A DNA stretch of 64,000 nucleotides from Ureibacillus terrenus (GCF_006569205.1 NZ_VIGD01000001.1:235065-299064), one strand, 5' to 3'. Positions 1-9,151 are shown, counted from the first letter of the stretch. The notes: generated from the sequence alone by a model not told the origin. A program made the numbers and translations.

Positions 1-1847
1 AAGATGGAGTCCCATTCAGCCAGCTTGACCTTCCATTCCCGAATCCAATAATCCCAACGTTCCAATAACATTTTATTTTCCGCCGATAACTCTTTTGCCT
101 CAAGAAAACGGTCGGATAATTCTTCCGCCAAATCAATCCAATTTTGAAGGGCGCTTGATACTTCTTTCATTGCGTTCCGGTCCAAAGACAAATCTTTTAA
201 AAATGCCGTTTGTTTATAATCCAATTGAGGACGTTTTTGAACTTGTATGGCAACAATGAGCGTTTGCATCGCCCTGTCGAAACAATCCAAAAAGGTCAAA
301 TAACATTTTTCCAATCTGCCAAATTGACGTTTTGAGATTCTTTCGCTTTTCAATGCTGCTTTTTGAATGGATTTGAATAAACCATTATCAGAAGTGATTC
401 CCATTTGTCCCAATTGATATTTCCATCGGGCGTATGAGAACACTACTTGATTGCGGTTGATGGCGGCCTGTACAAACTGATGGGCTTCATCTATAATCCA
501 TCCCTCGATGGAATGAAAAACCGGCTCAAGCCGCTCCAAATCCGATAACAACATGGCATGATTCGTTACAATAATATCTGCCTTCTTGCTCTTCTCAATC
601 GCTCTTTCATAAAAATCAAAAGGATTGTTGTTGCGGCGTTTTTTACGGATTTTATCAATGAAAAGCTGTCCGCCCCCGGAAAGATTTAATTCGCTTAAAT
701 CCCCTGTATCCGTCTTTGAAAGCCAGACAAGTATTTGCAGGATCGTCAATGTTTCATCATACGTATGTTCTTCTTGTTTCAATAGCTGTTCAAATAATTC
801 GATATCGATATAATTTTGCATGCCCTTTAACAAGGCGACCCGGATTTTCGTTCCCAAAACCTGTTCGATTTTCGGAATTTCCTTATATAATATCTGTTCA
901 AGCAGAAAAGAAGTGTACGTACTAATGCAGATTTTCTTTCCCTGCTGTTTGGCATAAATGAAGGAAGGCAGCAAATACCCTAACGTTTTTCCAACCCCTG
1001 TGGATGCTTCAATCATGATTTCACTTTTCCTCTGCAATGTTTCCCAAATGGCATCCATCATTTGAAATTGGCAGGGCCGTTTTTCAAAATTGGGAAATTG
1101 TTTTGACAGAAGCTCCATTTTTTCTTCATCGGTGTTTGGGAAAGACCGGATTGGTCCATGCTGAAGGGAAATCGGCAAATCCTTTTTGAACGCAAATTGA
1201 TGATAAACAATAAAACTTTCTTCTCCGAGATTTTTTCTCTTGATTTGCAATGCCTGAAAAAATAAATGGGAAATATTTGATTTTAATTTAAATGAGTATT
1301 TATGCAGCTGTTCAATGGTCTGAACCGGCAAAGCCAGGATTTCTTTCCAGCATTTTTTTAATAATAAGGCCGTCGCCATCGCATCATCATCCGCGCGATG
1401 GGCATGTACCAGCGGAATATTTAAATCGCTTGCAAGATCTGCCAATTTATAACCGATGGCCATTGGAAAAAGAATTTTTGAAAGCTCCACCGTATCAATT
1501 TTCTTTCCTCTCCATTCCGGCAATCCTGCCCTTTCAAATTCCGCCTGCAGAAAAGATAGATCAAAATCCACATTATGGGCAACAAAAATGGCGTCCTGCA
1601 AGATGCTATATATTTGTTCCGAATAATGTTCAAATGGCAAGGCGTCTTGAATATCCTGATCTGAAATATTGGTTAAATCCTGTATAAAAACCGGAATGGA
1701 TCTTCCCGGATGTACAAAGGTGGTGAAGGTATCTTCCACTTCCCAATTTTTCATGGTGACCATTGAAATTTGAATGATCCGGTCCCCTTCTTTTGGGGAA
1801 TGGCCGGTTGTTTCCAGATCGACAATGACATATTTTTGATGTTCCAT
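1..1847 (-). CDS. dinG: DinG-family exonuclease/helicase (3' part lies beyond the window)
   Basis: The reading frame is open from an ATG at 1847 down to the window edge, so the C-terminus is missing. The N-terminal ~170 residues form a DEDDh 3'-5' exonuclease domain (first acidic motif VDLETTG near residue 9). A superfamily 2 helicase domain follows, with Walker A STGVGKT and Walker B IIDEAH visible. This exonuclease-helicase fusion is the Gram-positive form of DinG; in the B. subtilis and S. aureus proteins the helicase part is reported to be weak or inactive and the nuclease active. It is expected to act in the cytoplasm on DNA or RNA 3' ends. As in B. subtilis it lies downstream of panD. 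What I see is the domain order and motifs; the substrate is inferred from the family. Confidence 0.93.
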   Translation of the reverse strand, partial: MEHQKYVIVDLETTGHSPKEGDRIIQISMVTMKNWEVEDTFTTFVHPGRSIPVFIQDLTNISDQDIQDALPFEHYSEQIYSILQDAIFVAHNVDFDLSFLQAEFERAGLPEWRGKKIDTVELSKILFPMAIGYKLADLASDLNIPLVHAHRADDDAMATALLLKKCWKEILALPVQTIEQLHKYSFKLKSNISHLFFQALQIKRKNLGEESFIVYHQFAFKKDLPISLQHGPIRSFPNTDEEKMELLSKQFPNFEKRPCQFQMMDAIWETLQRKSEIMIEASTGVGKTLGYLLPSFIYAKQQGKKICISTYTSFLLEQILYKEIPKIEQVLGTKIRVALLKGMQNYIDIELFEQLLKQEEHTYDETLTILQILVWLSKTDTGDLSELNLSGGGQLFIDKIRKKRRNNNPFDFYERAIEKSKKADIIVTNHAMLLSDLERLEPVFHSIEGWIIDEAHQFVQAAINRNQVVFSYARWKYQLGQMGITSDNGLFKSIQKAALKSERISKRQFGRLEKCYLTFLDCFDRAMQTLIVAIQVQKRPQLDYKQTAFLKDLSLDRNAMKEVSSALQNWIDLAEELSDRFLEAKELSAENKMLLERWDYWIREWKVKLAEWDSI

Positions 1848-1891
1848 TTCTTTCTCAACTCACTATATCAATAGTTATAAGCTACAAGCGA

Positions 1892-1920
1892 ATTTTAACA
1901 TAGATTGGGAGACTGGTCAT
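1892..1920 (-). promoter_or_regulatory. Candidate sigma-A promoter for dinG; only feature in the 1848-2165 gap
   Basis: Reading the minus strand, ATGACC at 1920-1915 and TAAAAT at 1897-1892 are separated by 17 nt, about 45 nt before the dinG start. The -35 has two mismatches and the -10 one. The rest of the 318-base gap between panD and dinG shows no convincing gene, only a spurious-looking 67-codon frame. Confidence 0.3.
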
Positions 1921-2165
1921 GTGTTTCATTTACACTCTCCTTTTGCTATCAAACATTGAAATCTTTTCTTTGTCTTCAAACAAATTTGGAACAGATCTTT
2001 TCGCCGACCGTAAAAAATGAATGATTTCCGGAATACTGATTCTGCCGCTTCTCCTATATGCTTGATGCCGGAAGATTTGCCGAGTCTTCTGCCATAAAAA
2101 AAGCAAATTGGAATTCTAAACATGTCCAATTTGCCCTTTGTTGAATATTCAGCTTGTCAAATATA

Positions 2166-2549
2166 TTAAAGCACTGTTGCTTCCGGTTCGTAGTGGATGA
2201 TTTCTTTGATTGTATTTCCTTCGCCCATTATCGCGACAGTCGGCTTATGTTCGGCAAGTTTTTCCTGCTCCACATAAGCGTAGGAAATGATAATGACAAT
2301 ATCCCCTTCCTGTACAAGACGGGCAGCCGCGCCATTGACGCAAATCACTCCGCTGCCGCGCTCGCCGGGAATGATGTATGTTTCGAAGCGGGCACCGTTA
2401 TTGTTATTTACCACTTGCACTTTTTCGTTTGGAAGCATGCCGACCGCATCCAGTATATCCGAATCGATTGTAATGGATCCGACATAATTTAAATTCGCTT
2501 CCGTTACTTGGGCTCTATGGATTTTCGCGTTCATCATTTCTCTGTACAT
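2166..2549 (-). CDS. panD: Aspartate 1-decarboxylase proenzyme
   Basis: PanD decarboxylates L-aspartate to beta-alanine, the amine half of pantothenate. The enzyme is made as a proenzyme that self-cleaves between Gly24 and Ser25 to create a pyruvoyl group; this bond lies in [10 protein letters not shown] when counting from the second ATG. That ATG (2549) is preferred because it is about 8 nt from the GGGGG ribosome site and gives 127 residues, the B. subtilis length. An upstream ATG at 2555 lies only 2 nt from the site. It is the last gene of the panB-panC-panD cluster and starts 12 nt after panC ends. Confidence 0.97.
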   Translation of the reverse strand: MYREMMNAKIHRAQVTEANLNYVGSITIDSDILDAVGMLPNEKVQVVNNNNGARFETYIIPGERGSGVICVNGAAARLVQEGDIVIIISYAYVEQEKLAEHKPTVAIMGEGNTIKEIIHYEPEATVL

Positions 2550-2561
2550 TTTCATTTCCCC

Positions 2562-3407
2562 CTATTTTGAAAAGATGATGTTATCAATCAGACGAGTTTT
2601 ACCGATGTAAACCGCAGCCGCAAGCAAAAATTGGTCCGTTTTTTCGTCAATGGGTTTCAAATCAGGATAGGACAACAATTCCACATAATCAATCCGGCCG
2701 CTCGCAGTATTTGATAAAATATAATCTTTTGCCTTCTGAACCGCTTTCTCTGCGTCCTTCGAATTTAAAAATTCTTCTTTTGCCAGTTTCAACGCCTGGT
2801 AAATCGCCGGCGCTTCTTTTCGTTCCTGTTCGGATAAATAAACGTTCCGCGAAGATTTTGCAAGGCCGTCCTCTTCCCGGACGATTGGCACAGTCCGGAT
2901 TTCCAACGGGAAATTATAATCGCGCACAAGGGTCGTTACAATGGCCACCTGCTGTGCATCCTTCTGGCCAAAATACGCTCTTGTCGGTTCTGCAATATGG
3001 AAAAGTTTTGTCACCACCTGCAAAACCCCGTCAAAATGACCCGGTCTTGATGCACCGCAGAGAATCGTCGCTTGGCGGCCAGCATGGATCCGAATGCCTC
3101 CATCTGTCGGATACATTTCTTCGACAGACGGCGCAAACACAACATCCACTCCTACTGATTCCGCAATTTTTTTGTCCCGTTCCAAATCTCTTGGATAAGA
3201 TTCATAGTCTTCATTCGGTCCAAATTGTGTCGGATTGACAAAGATGCTCATGATGACAAAGTCGTTTTCCTCTCTTGCCGCTTTTGCCAAAGCCATATGC
3301 CCCTCATGAAGATATCCCATCGTCGGAACGAGCCCGATCGTCTTCCCTTCCGATTTCACCTTTCTTACAATATCTTTTAGTTCGGCGATTGTTTTCACGA
3401 CTTCCAT
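2562..3407 (-). CDS. panC: Pantothenate synthetase (pantoate--beta-alanine ligase)
   Basis: PanC joins pantoate and beta-alanine using ATP through a pantoyl-adenylate intermediate. At 281 residues it is full length. The nucleotidyltransferase HIGH-like motif is MGYLHEGH (residues 30-37) and the KMSKS-like loop is KSSRN (184-188). It starts 3 nt after the panB stop codon, with its Shine-Dalgarno site (GGAGG) inside the end of panB, so the two are probably translationally coupled. Its substrates come from its neighbours: pantoate (via PanB and a reductase not in this window) and beta-alanine from PanD. Confidence 0.97.
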   Translation of the reverse strand: MEVVKTIAELKDIVRKVKSEGKTIGLVPTMGYLHEGHMALAKAAREENDFVIMSIFVNPTQFGPNEDYESYPRDLERDKKIAESVGVDVVFAPSVEEMYPTDGGIRIHAGRQATILCGASRPGHFDGVLQVVTKLFHIAEPTRAYFGQKDAQQVAIVTTLVRDYNFPLEIRTVPIVREEDGLAKSSRNVYLSEQERKEAPAIYQALKLAKEEFLNSKDAEKAVQKAKDYILSNTASGRIDYVELLSYPDLKPIDEKTDQFLLAAAVYIGKTRLIDNIIFSK

Positions 3408-3410
3408 CCG

Positions 3411-4244
3411 TTACTTGCCTCCATAAATCGAGAATAATTCTTCTTCTTTCATATTGAAACAATGTTCTGGAGCAGGGAATGAACCTTCTTTCACCGCTTT
3501 TTTATAACCTTCTATTCCCTTCTGAATTTGTGCCCCGACATTTGCAAATTCTTTTGCAAATTTAGGAATGTGATGGTTTCCGTATCTCAACAAATCATGA
3601 AATACAAGTACTTGTCCATCCGCTTCAGGCCCCGCACCAATGCCGATGGTCGGAATCTCCAATTTTTGGGAAACGATTTCGGTCAATTGATGCGGAATGC
3701 ATTCCAAAACGACCGCCATGGCTCCCGCTTCCTGGCATCGTAAAGCATCTTCAATAAGCTGGTTCGCCTGTTCCGCCGTCTTTCCTTGCACTTTATATCC
3801 CCCGAGTACTCCGACCGATTGAGGCGTCAATCCTAAATGGGCAACTACCGGAATGCCTGCGTGGACCAATTTTTTTATTACATATAAAACTTCGCCGGCA
3901 CCTTCCACTTTCAACGCATCCGCTCCTGATTCCTGAATCATCCGGACACCCGTTTTCAACGCTTCATTGGGGTCTCCGTGGTACGAACCAAAAGGCATAT
4001 CCACGACGACAAACGTATCTTTTGCGCCACGGCGGACCGCTTTGGCATGGTGAATCATATCGTCCACTGTAACCTGCACCGTCGAATCATAACCCAACAC
4101 GACCATACCTAAAGAATCGCCAACGAGAATCATATCGACTCCCGCTGCTTCCGCATATTTTGCAGCGGGGTAGTCGTATGCGGTAATCATGACGATTTTT
4201 TCTCCGGCCGCTTTCATTTTTAGAAAATCGCTTGTCGTTTTCAT
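3411..4244 (-). CDS. panB: 3-methyl-2-oxobutanoate hydroxymethyltransferase
   Basis: PanB transfers a hydroxymethyl group from 5,10-methylene-THF to alpha-ketoisovalerate to give ketopantoate, the first committed step of pantothenate synthesis. The protein is 277 residues and matches the family throughout. The metal-binding loop [10 protein letters not shown] lies near residue 40 and [10 protein letters not shown] carries the likely catalytic glutamate. A GGAGG site lies 7 nt before the ATG. It is first in panBCD. The leader before it (4245-4446) contains a terminator-like hairpin and a hairpin that could hide this ribosome site, described separately. Confidence 0.97.
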   Translation of the reverse strand: MKTTSDFLKMKAAGEKIVMITAYDYPAAKYAEAAGVDMILVGDSLGMVVLGYDSTVQVTVDDMIHHAKAVRRGAKDTFVVVDMPFGSYHGDPNEALKTGVRMIQESGADALKVEGAGEVLYVIKKLVHAGIPVVAHLGLTPQSVGVLGGYKVQGKTAEQANQLIEDALRCQEAGAMAVVLECIPHQLTEIVSQKLEIPTIGIGAGPEADGQVLVFHDLLRYGNHHIPKFAKEFANVGAQIQKGIEGYKKAVKEGSFPAPEHCFNMKEEELFSIYGGK

Positions 4245-4446
4245 GATTTTTCCTCCTTCGAAATTTCGGAGGAAGAAAACAAAAATATCCTTCTTCCAAA
4301 AATGGACAGAAGGATAGTGTATGTTCGGATGTTTCGAACCTGTTTTCTTCCGTCCCTGTCTTTACCGATCAAGGCAGATTCCCGATTGATTAAGCTGCTT
4401 TCGGTACAGTTCACAAGGATACTGTCCAAGAAATATAAGCAACTTC
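4245..4446 (-). promoter_or_regulatory. Structured panB leader (candidate cis-regulatory RNA)
   Basis: The ~200 nt between the promoter candidate and panB show, in transcript order: TGGACAG (4428-4422); a GTTCG/CGAAC hairpin (4339-4335 with 4327-4323); a terminator-like hairpin (4316-4286) followed by a U-rich run; and CCTCC (4272-4268), which can pair with the panB Shine-Dalgarno GGAGG (4256-4252). TGGACAG is perfectly complementary to CTGTCCA (4309-4303) inside the terminator stem, so it could act as an antiterminator. A conserved pan RNA motif upstream of pantothenate genes is known in Firmicutes. Whether this leader matches that consensus I cannot test. Confidence 0.5.
4275..4316 (-). terminator. 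Terminator-like attenuator hairpin in the panB leader
   Basis: The stem TATCCTTC (4316-4309) pairs with GAAGGATA (4293-4286), with an inner TCCA/TGGA stem. TTTTTGTTTTC (4285-4275) follows directly on the minus strand. It ends only 30 nt before panB, so it would stop transcription before the gene and not after one. Confidence 0.55.
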
Positions 4447-4452
4447 ATTAAA

Positions 4453-4481
4453 AAGATACAGAAAATTGACAAGTTTGTAAA
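4453..4481 (-). promoter_or_regulatory. Candidate sigma-A promoter for panBCD with an overlapping cre-like palindrome
   Basis: On the minus strand TTTACA (4481-4476) and TATCTT (4458-4453) are exactly 17 nt apart. The -35 region overlaps a perfect 12-bp palindrome TAAAGCGCTTTA (4478-4489). Its core AAAGCGCTTT equals the centre of a catabolite-responsive element, but the flanking TG/CA bases do not match. Confidence 0.35.
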
Positions 4482-4526
4482 GCGCTTTATATATGGGAAA
4501 GACAGGAAGTATGTCCAAAACATCCA

Positions 4527-5513
4527 TTAATTTTGAATTTCAATGTCGGCAGAATATACTTTCTTTATCTGGCCGTCATCCAACAGGATTTCGAGAACCC
4601 CTTCATCCGTAATTCCAATGGCTTCTCCTTCAACCGTTTCCCGGATCGTTGTCGCTTTTATGCGTTTACCGATGGTGCATGAATGTTCCACCCATAATCG
4701 CTTAATGGCCGCAAATCCATTTGCGACGTATTCATCAGTATAATGCTCCAAATATTTTAAAATCTCGGCCACCAGCTGGGCACGGTCCACTTTTTGCTTC
4801 TCTTCTATTGCAATGGATGTGGCTATTGATTGAATGTCTTCCGGAAAATCATCCAATTCATGATTTGCATTGATTCCGATTCCGATGAGCAGACCATCGA
4901 CCCGGTCCATTTCCGCAAGCATTTCCGTCAAAATGCCCGCACATTTTTTTCCGTTAATTAAAATGTCATTCGGCCATTTAATTTCCGGAATAAAGTTTTT
5001 ATATAAAGTTTTCATGGCCGACACCAGACTGACAGCCGCAACCAGCGTCAACTGGGGAGCCTGGTGGGGAAGAATATTTGGACGAATAATTACCGTCATC
5101 CAAATCCCCTTCCCCTTTGCCGAATACCATGGCCTTTGCATTCTTCCTTTACCGCCTGTTTGTTCTTCGGCGATCACGATCGTGCCATCTTTCGCCCCAT
5201 CTCTTGCCAGCTGTTGCGCTATCGATTGGGTTGAATCCACTTCTTCAAAATAATGGATGGTATGGCCAAACCGTTTCGTATTTAAATAGGATGAAATTCT
5301 CGCAGCATCTACCCGGTCAGGAACGGAAACCAACCGGTAACCTTTTTTCTTGATTGTAATGAATTCATACCCCTCATCTTGAAGGGTTTGCAAATGTTTC
5401 CAAATTGCAGTCCGGGAAATGCCTAATTCATCTGCGAGCTGTTGACCTGAAATGGGTTCCCCTCTTGCTAAAAGAAAGCGTTGTATAATTTTATCTTTCA
5501 TTGACAAACTCAT
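4527..5513 (-). CDS. birA: Bifunctional biotin ligase / biotin operon repressor
   Basis: BirA attaches biotin to carboxyl carrier proteins through biotinyl-AMP, and the biotinyl-AMP-bound dimer represses biotin genes. The 328-residue protein has an N-terminal helix-turn-helix (LADELGISRTAIWKHL, about 26-41), so it is the regulatory type. The catalytic domain has the biotinyl-AMP loop TGGKGRMQR (119-127) and KWPNDI (179-184). It overlaps the end of cca by 23 nt, as in the cca-birA-panB order of B. subtilis. A second in-frame ATG at 5501 is possible. Confidence 0.96.
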   Translation of the reverse strand: MSLSMKDKIIQRFLLARGEPISGQQLADELGISRTAIWKHLQTLQDEGYEFITIKKKGYRLVSVPDRVDAARISSYLNTKRFGHTIHYFEEVDSTQSIAQQLARDGAKDGTIVIAEEQTGGKGRMQRPWYSAKGKGIWMTVIIRPNILPHQAPQLTLVAAVSLVSAMKTLYKNFIPEIKWPNDILINGKKCAGILTEMLAEMDRVDGLLIGIGINANHELDDFPEDIQSIATSIAIEEKQKVDRAQLVAEILKYLEHYTDEYVANGFAAIKRLWVEHSCTIGKRIKATTIRETVEGEAIGITDEGVLEILLDDGQIKKVYSADIEIQN

Positions 5514-6675
5514 TGTAGAACCATTCCTTTAACTGTTCTTCATCATTTTTTACCTGTCCTGTCAACACTGCATGTAATGCCTTGTTCAATGCCTCTTTCA
5601 CCCAAGGTCCTCCTCTTTTTCCGGACCATTGAATGAGCAGGTTCCCGTTTAATGCAAAATCATCCATCGATTGAATAGGGAGATGTTCTTTAACTTTTCC
5701 AATATGTTCTTTGGAAAAAGGAACCTTTTTCCCCAGCCAGTGGGCAAAATCATAAGCTGTTTCCAATGTGTTTAAATCGTTTGAAAAATAATCATATTCA
5801 TCCCATCGTTCCAAAAGACGGTCATAGGCGTGAATGACTTTTTTCGCAAAGCTTTTCTCTTTATTTGAATAGCGGTAGAACTCGAACAGGTCTTCCATAT
5901 CAGAACGGTTGAGCAGGCAAAGATACGCCCACCCCACTTCCGGTTTCTTTGTACGGAAATGTCTCCAAGATTCCAGATGTTTTGCGAAATTGCCGGGGAG
6001 GTATGAGGCCAGATTGCTTTCAACAAGGGCTTCTATTCCAAGAAAAACATAATCCGCCACCCATATTTTCGATAGCTCCATGCGTATCCGTTCCCGGGCG
6101 ATAAATTCAATCAGATCGCTATCTTCCTGGATGGCTTTCATCGTTTTTTCTTCAATTGTAAATCCTAATTGTGCTGCAAAACGAACGGCCCTGAGCATTC
6201 TTAATGCATCTTCCCGGAATCTTGCATTGGGGTCTCCCACTGCACGAATAATGCCATTTTTTAAATCTTCTTTTCCCCCATATAAATCAACGATGTTTCC
6301 ATCCTTTGTAAAAGCCATTGCATTAATGGTGAAATCGCGCCGCTCCAGATCTTTCGGCAAATCTCGCACAAAAGTTACTTCATCCGGTCTTCGGTAATCG
6401 GTATATGTACCCTCTGTGCGATAAGTTGTCACTTCGATCGGGCTTCCCTCGTCCAGGACAACGACCGTTCCATGCTCGATTCCGACATCAATGGTATGGG
6501 AAAAAATTTTTTTTACTTCATTTGGAAGAGCGCTCGTGGCCACATCAACATCATTGATCTTTCTTTGCAGCAAATAATCACGGACCGCTCCTCCGACAAT
6601 GACCGCCTCATATCCGGCGTTTTCTATTTTCTCAATAACCCGTAATGCTGCTTCCCAATCATTTCTTTGTTTCAT
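5491..6675 (-). CDS. cca: CCA tRNA nucleotidyltransferase
   Basis: Adds or repairs the 3' CCA end of tRNAs without a nucleic acid template. The nucleotidyltransferase head has GGAVRD (28-33) and the catalytic aspartate pair in NDVDVAT (41-47). ERRDFTINAMAF follows, and then the helical neck, body and tail. At 394 residues it fits class II bacterial CCA enzymes. It lies 4 nt downstream of bshA and overlaps birA, so the block is one operon. Confidence 0.95.
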   Translation of the reverse strand: MKQRNDWEAALRVIEKIENAGYEAVIVGGAVRDYLLQRKINDVDVATSALPNEVKKIFSHTIDVGIEHGTVVVLDEGSPIEVTTYRTEGTYTDYRRPDEVTFVRDLPKDLERRDFTINAMAFTKDGNIVDLYGGKEDLKNGIIRAVGDPNARFREDALRMLRAVRFAAQLGFTIEEKTMKAIQEDSDLIEFIARERIRMELSKIWVADYVFLGIEALVESNLASYLPGNFAKHLESWRHFRTKKPEVGWAYLCLLNRSDMEDLFEFYRYSNKEKSFAKKVIHAYDRLLERWDEYDYFSNDLNTLETAYDFAHWLGKKVPFSKEHIGKVKEHLPIQSMDDFALNGNLLIQWSGKRGGPWVKEALNKALHAVLTGQVKNDEEQLKEWFYNEFVNER

Positions 6676-6679
6676 ATCT

Positions 6680-7819
6680 TCATACCCTCAATGCCGCCAA
6701 TCGGTAATATAATTGTTCATATTGGTCAATAATCGGTTCCGCTTTGAATTTCGTTTGAACCGTTTGAATCGCATTCTTCTTGAATTCGGCAAGTTTATTT
6801 TCATCCGTCAATAGGTCAACGGCATACTCAGCCGCCTGATAAACATCTCCTAGTTCAACAATATACCCGTTGACGCCGTGGTCGATTACCTCAGGTATTC
6901 CTCCGACATTTGTTCCGATGCCCGGAACGCCGCATGCCATCGCTTCCAAGAGCACCAATCCAAAAGATTCTTTTTCCGATAACAATAATTTTAAATCGCT
7001 AATAGAAAATAGTTCTTCCACATTTTCCTGCTTTCCTAGGAACAAGATATCGTCCTTATATGGCGACTCTTTTGCCTGCATCATGACCCGATGGTGTTCC
7101 GGTCCGTCGCCGACCAGCAACAATTTCGCAGGAATTTGATTGCGAATCAGGAAGAACGTTTCAACGATGTCAGGCAAGTTCTTGATTTTCCGGAAATTTG
7201 AGCAATGAATGATGACCTTCTCATCTTCCCTGATGCCATATTGCTTTTTCAACTCCGTCGCTTCTTCCATCGGTCTAAAAACCGATTCGTCGACAAAATT
7301 ATAGATGGTTTCGATTTCTTTATTTGGCGCGATTATTTCATAAGTTTGTTCTTTCAATGCGTTGGATACTGCTGTGACTATGTCGGATTTTTCAATGCCG
7401 TATTTGATGGCCTGGGAGAGTGTTGAATCTTGGCCTAATACTGAAATATCTGTACCATGAAGGGTTGTCACGATTCCGATATTTTCTCCGCACATATCCC
7501 GTGCCAGCACGGCGCATACCGCATGCGGAATCGCATAGTGGACATGCAAAACATCCAGTTTCTGATCTATGATGACATCCGCCATTTTGCTTGCCAGCGC
7601 AATATCATATGGAGGATATTGGAAAACGGAATAATTATTGACTTCCACTTCATGGAAAAATACATTCGGATAAATTTTCCTTAAACGGAAAGGCACGCTG
7701 GAAGTGATAAAGTGGATTTCATGGCCACGTTCTGCAAGCTTCTTCCCAAGCTCTGTCGCCAATACTCCCGAGCCACCTACCGTAGGGTAACATGTTATTC
7801 CAATCTTTAATTTTCTCAC
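6680..7819 (-). CDS. bshA: Bacillithiol biosynthesis glycosyltransferase BshA
   Basis: BshA is a GT4-family enzyme that joins GlcNAc from UDP-GlcNAc to L-malate, the first step of bacillithiol synthesis. The N-terminus reads RKLKIGITCYPTVGGSGV, with the glycine-rich loop of the family. The C-terminal half has the GT4 signature ESFGLVLLEAMACGVP. A GTG at 7819 is preferred over the upstream ATG at 7837: AAAGGA lies about 9 nt before it, and B. subtilis BshA begins at the equivalent position. The ATG itself lies upstream of that site. Unlike B. subtilis, no bshB1 deacetylase lies between this gene and mgsA. Confidence 0.95.
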   Translation of the reverse strand: MRKLKIGITCYPTVGGSGVLATELGKKLAERGHEIHFITSSVPFRLRKIYPNVFFHEVEVNNYSVFQYPPYDIALASKMADVIIDQKLDVLHVHYAIPHAVCAVLARDMCGENIGIVTTLHGTDISVLGQDSTLSQAIKYGIEKSDIVTAVSNALKEQTYEIIAPNKEIETIYNFVDESVFRPMEEATELKKQYGIREDEKVIIHCSNFRKIKNLPDIVETFFLIRNQIPAKLLLVGDGPEHHRVMMQAKESPYKDDILFLGKQENVEELFSISDLKLLLSEKESFGLVLLEAMACGVPGIGTNVGGIPEVIDHGVNGYIVELGDVYQAAEYAVDLLTDENKLAEFKKNAIQTVQTKFKAEPIIDQYEQLYYRLAALRV

Positions 7820-7925
7820 CGACACACGTCCTTTCATTCTAATTTATACGCAATAACTTATACCACCGCAATGAAAAGACTAAACACAGCACCATCCAAC
7901 AAATGATACGAGAGAAACAGGGAAA

Positions 7926-8336
7926 TTATTCATTAAATTTCCTTTCCTGGATTAATCTCCAATCCACAAATCCTTCCTGCAATCCTTTCAGCAATATCTC
8001 TGCAGTTCCCATATTGGTTGCAAGTGGAACATTGTAAAGGTCGCATAATCGGATCAAGGCTGTACAATCAGGTTCGTGAGGCTGGGCTGTTAAAGGATCG
8101 CGGAAGAAAAACACCATATCCATATCATTATTGGCAACCATCGCCCCGATTTGCTGATCTCCCCCAAGGGGACCGGAACGGAAACATTTCACCTTAAGCC
8201 CTGCCTCTTCAATAATGCGGCGGCCTGTTGTCCCTGTCGCATACAATTCATGCTGGGACAATATTTCTTTATAGGCAATGGCAAACTCAACAAGACTGTC
8301 TTTTTTGCTATCGTGGGCAATTAGTGCTATTTTCAT
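7926..8336 (-). CDS. mgsA: Methylglyoxal synthase
   Basis: Converts dihydroxyacetone phosphate to methylglyoxal and phosphate, a bypass of lower glycolysis. The 136-residue protein has the phosphate and active-site motif [11 protein letters not shown] with Asp60, and PHEPD with His87, spaced as in E. coli (Asp71 and His98). It is 17 nt downstream of dapB, preserving the dapB-mgsA order. The 106 nt between it and bshA holds no gene, although bshB1 normally sits there. Confidence 0.96.
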   Translation of the reverse strand: MKIALIAHDSKKDSLVEFAIAYKEILSQHELYATGTTGRRIIEEAGLKVKCFRSGPLGGDQQIGAMVANNDMDMVFFFRDPLTAQPHEPDCTALIRLCDLYNVPLATNMGTAEILLKGLQEGFVDWRLIQERKFNE

Positions 8337-8353
8337 TTTCCTTCATCCATTCT

Positions 8354-9151
8354 TTATAAAATATTTTCCATTCCATACACCAATTCTTCCAATTCCATTA
8401 CTTTCTTCACGCAATATACAATGCCATCCATAAAACATTCCCGGTTAAAAGAATCGTGGCGAATTGTCAACAACTGGCCTTTTCCTCCAAAAATCACTTC
8501 CTGGTGAGCCACCAATCCCGGAAGGCGGACCGAGTGGATGCGCATTCCTTCAAATTCGGCCCCTCTTGCGCCGTCCATCGTTTCCTTTTCCAATGGATGC
8601 CCCTGTTTATGCTGCTCCCGAACTTCCGAAATCATTTGCGCCGTTTTCTTCGCTGTGCCTGAAGGGGCATCTAATTTTTGATCGTGATGAAGTTCGATAA
8701 TTTCTACGTTTGGCAAATATTTTGCCGCTTCTTTTGCAAATTTCATCATTAATACTGCACCAATGGCAAAATTCGGCGCGATGATGCAGCCGATTTTTTG
8801 TTCCCGCGCGAGTTCAGTCAGTTCTTCCAATTGTTCATCGGTAAATCCGGTTGTTCCGACTACCGGACGTACGTGGTTCAACAGCGAAACCTTTACATGC
8901 TCATATACCGCATGGGGGCTTGTTAAGTCGATTAATACATCCGGTTTTGTTTCTTCAATCAACTGGTTTAAATCCAAATAAATTGGAACATTCAAATCCG
9001 GCGGAAACATCTCAAGCTCTGCAAGGCTCTCGCCTACATGTTTGTAATCCAATGCGGCAACCAGTTCCATTCCTTCCTGGCCGACTACGGTTTTTACCGC
9101 CTCTTTCCCCATTTTTCCTCTGCATCCTGCAATTGCTACTCTTAATGACAT
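8354..9151 (-). CDS. dapB: 4-hydroxy-tetrahydrodipicolinate reductase
   Basis: DapB reduces hydroxy-tetrahydrodipicolinate with NAD(P)H in the diaminopimelate/lysine pathway, supplying peptidoglycan and spore dipicolinate precursors. The dinucleotide-binding loop VAIAGCRGKMG is at the N-terminus and the family signature ELHHDQKLDAPSGTA lies near residue 150. Length (265) is typical. AAAGGA lies before the ATG. It heads the dapB-mgsA-bshA-cca-birA series. Confidence 0.96.
   Translation of the reverse strand: MSLRVAIAGCRGKMGKEAVKTVVGQEGMELVAALDYKHVGESLAELEMFPPDLNVPIYLDLNQLIEETKPDVLIDLTSPHAVYEHVKVSLLNHVRPVVGTTGFTDEQLEELTELAREQKIGCIIAPNFAIGAVLMMKFAKEAAKYLPNVEIIELHHDQKLDAPSGTAKKTAQMISEVREQHKQGHPLEKETMDGARGAEFEGMRIHSVRLPGLVAHQEVIFGGKGQLLTIRHDSFNRECFMDGIVYCVKKVMELEELVYGMENIL

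Noticed and set aside
1926..2129. 67-codon minus-strand frame between panD and dinG
   Set aside because: Odd composition (many Arg, Lys and Phe), no family recognised and only a modest ribosome site; it probably is untranslated sequence upstream of dinG.
4241..4429. 62-codon frame upstream of panB
   Set aside because: It coincides with the structured leader and terminator hairpin and reads into panB out of frame.
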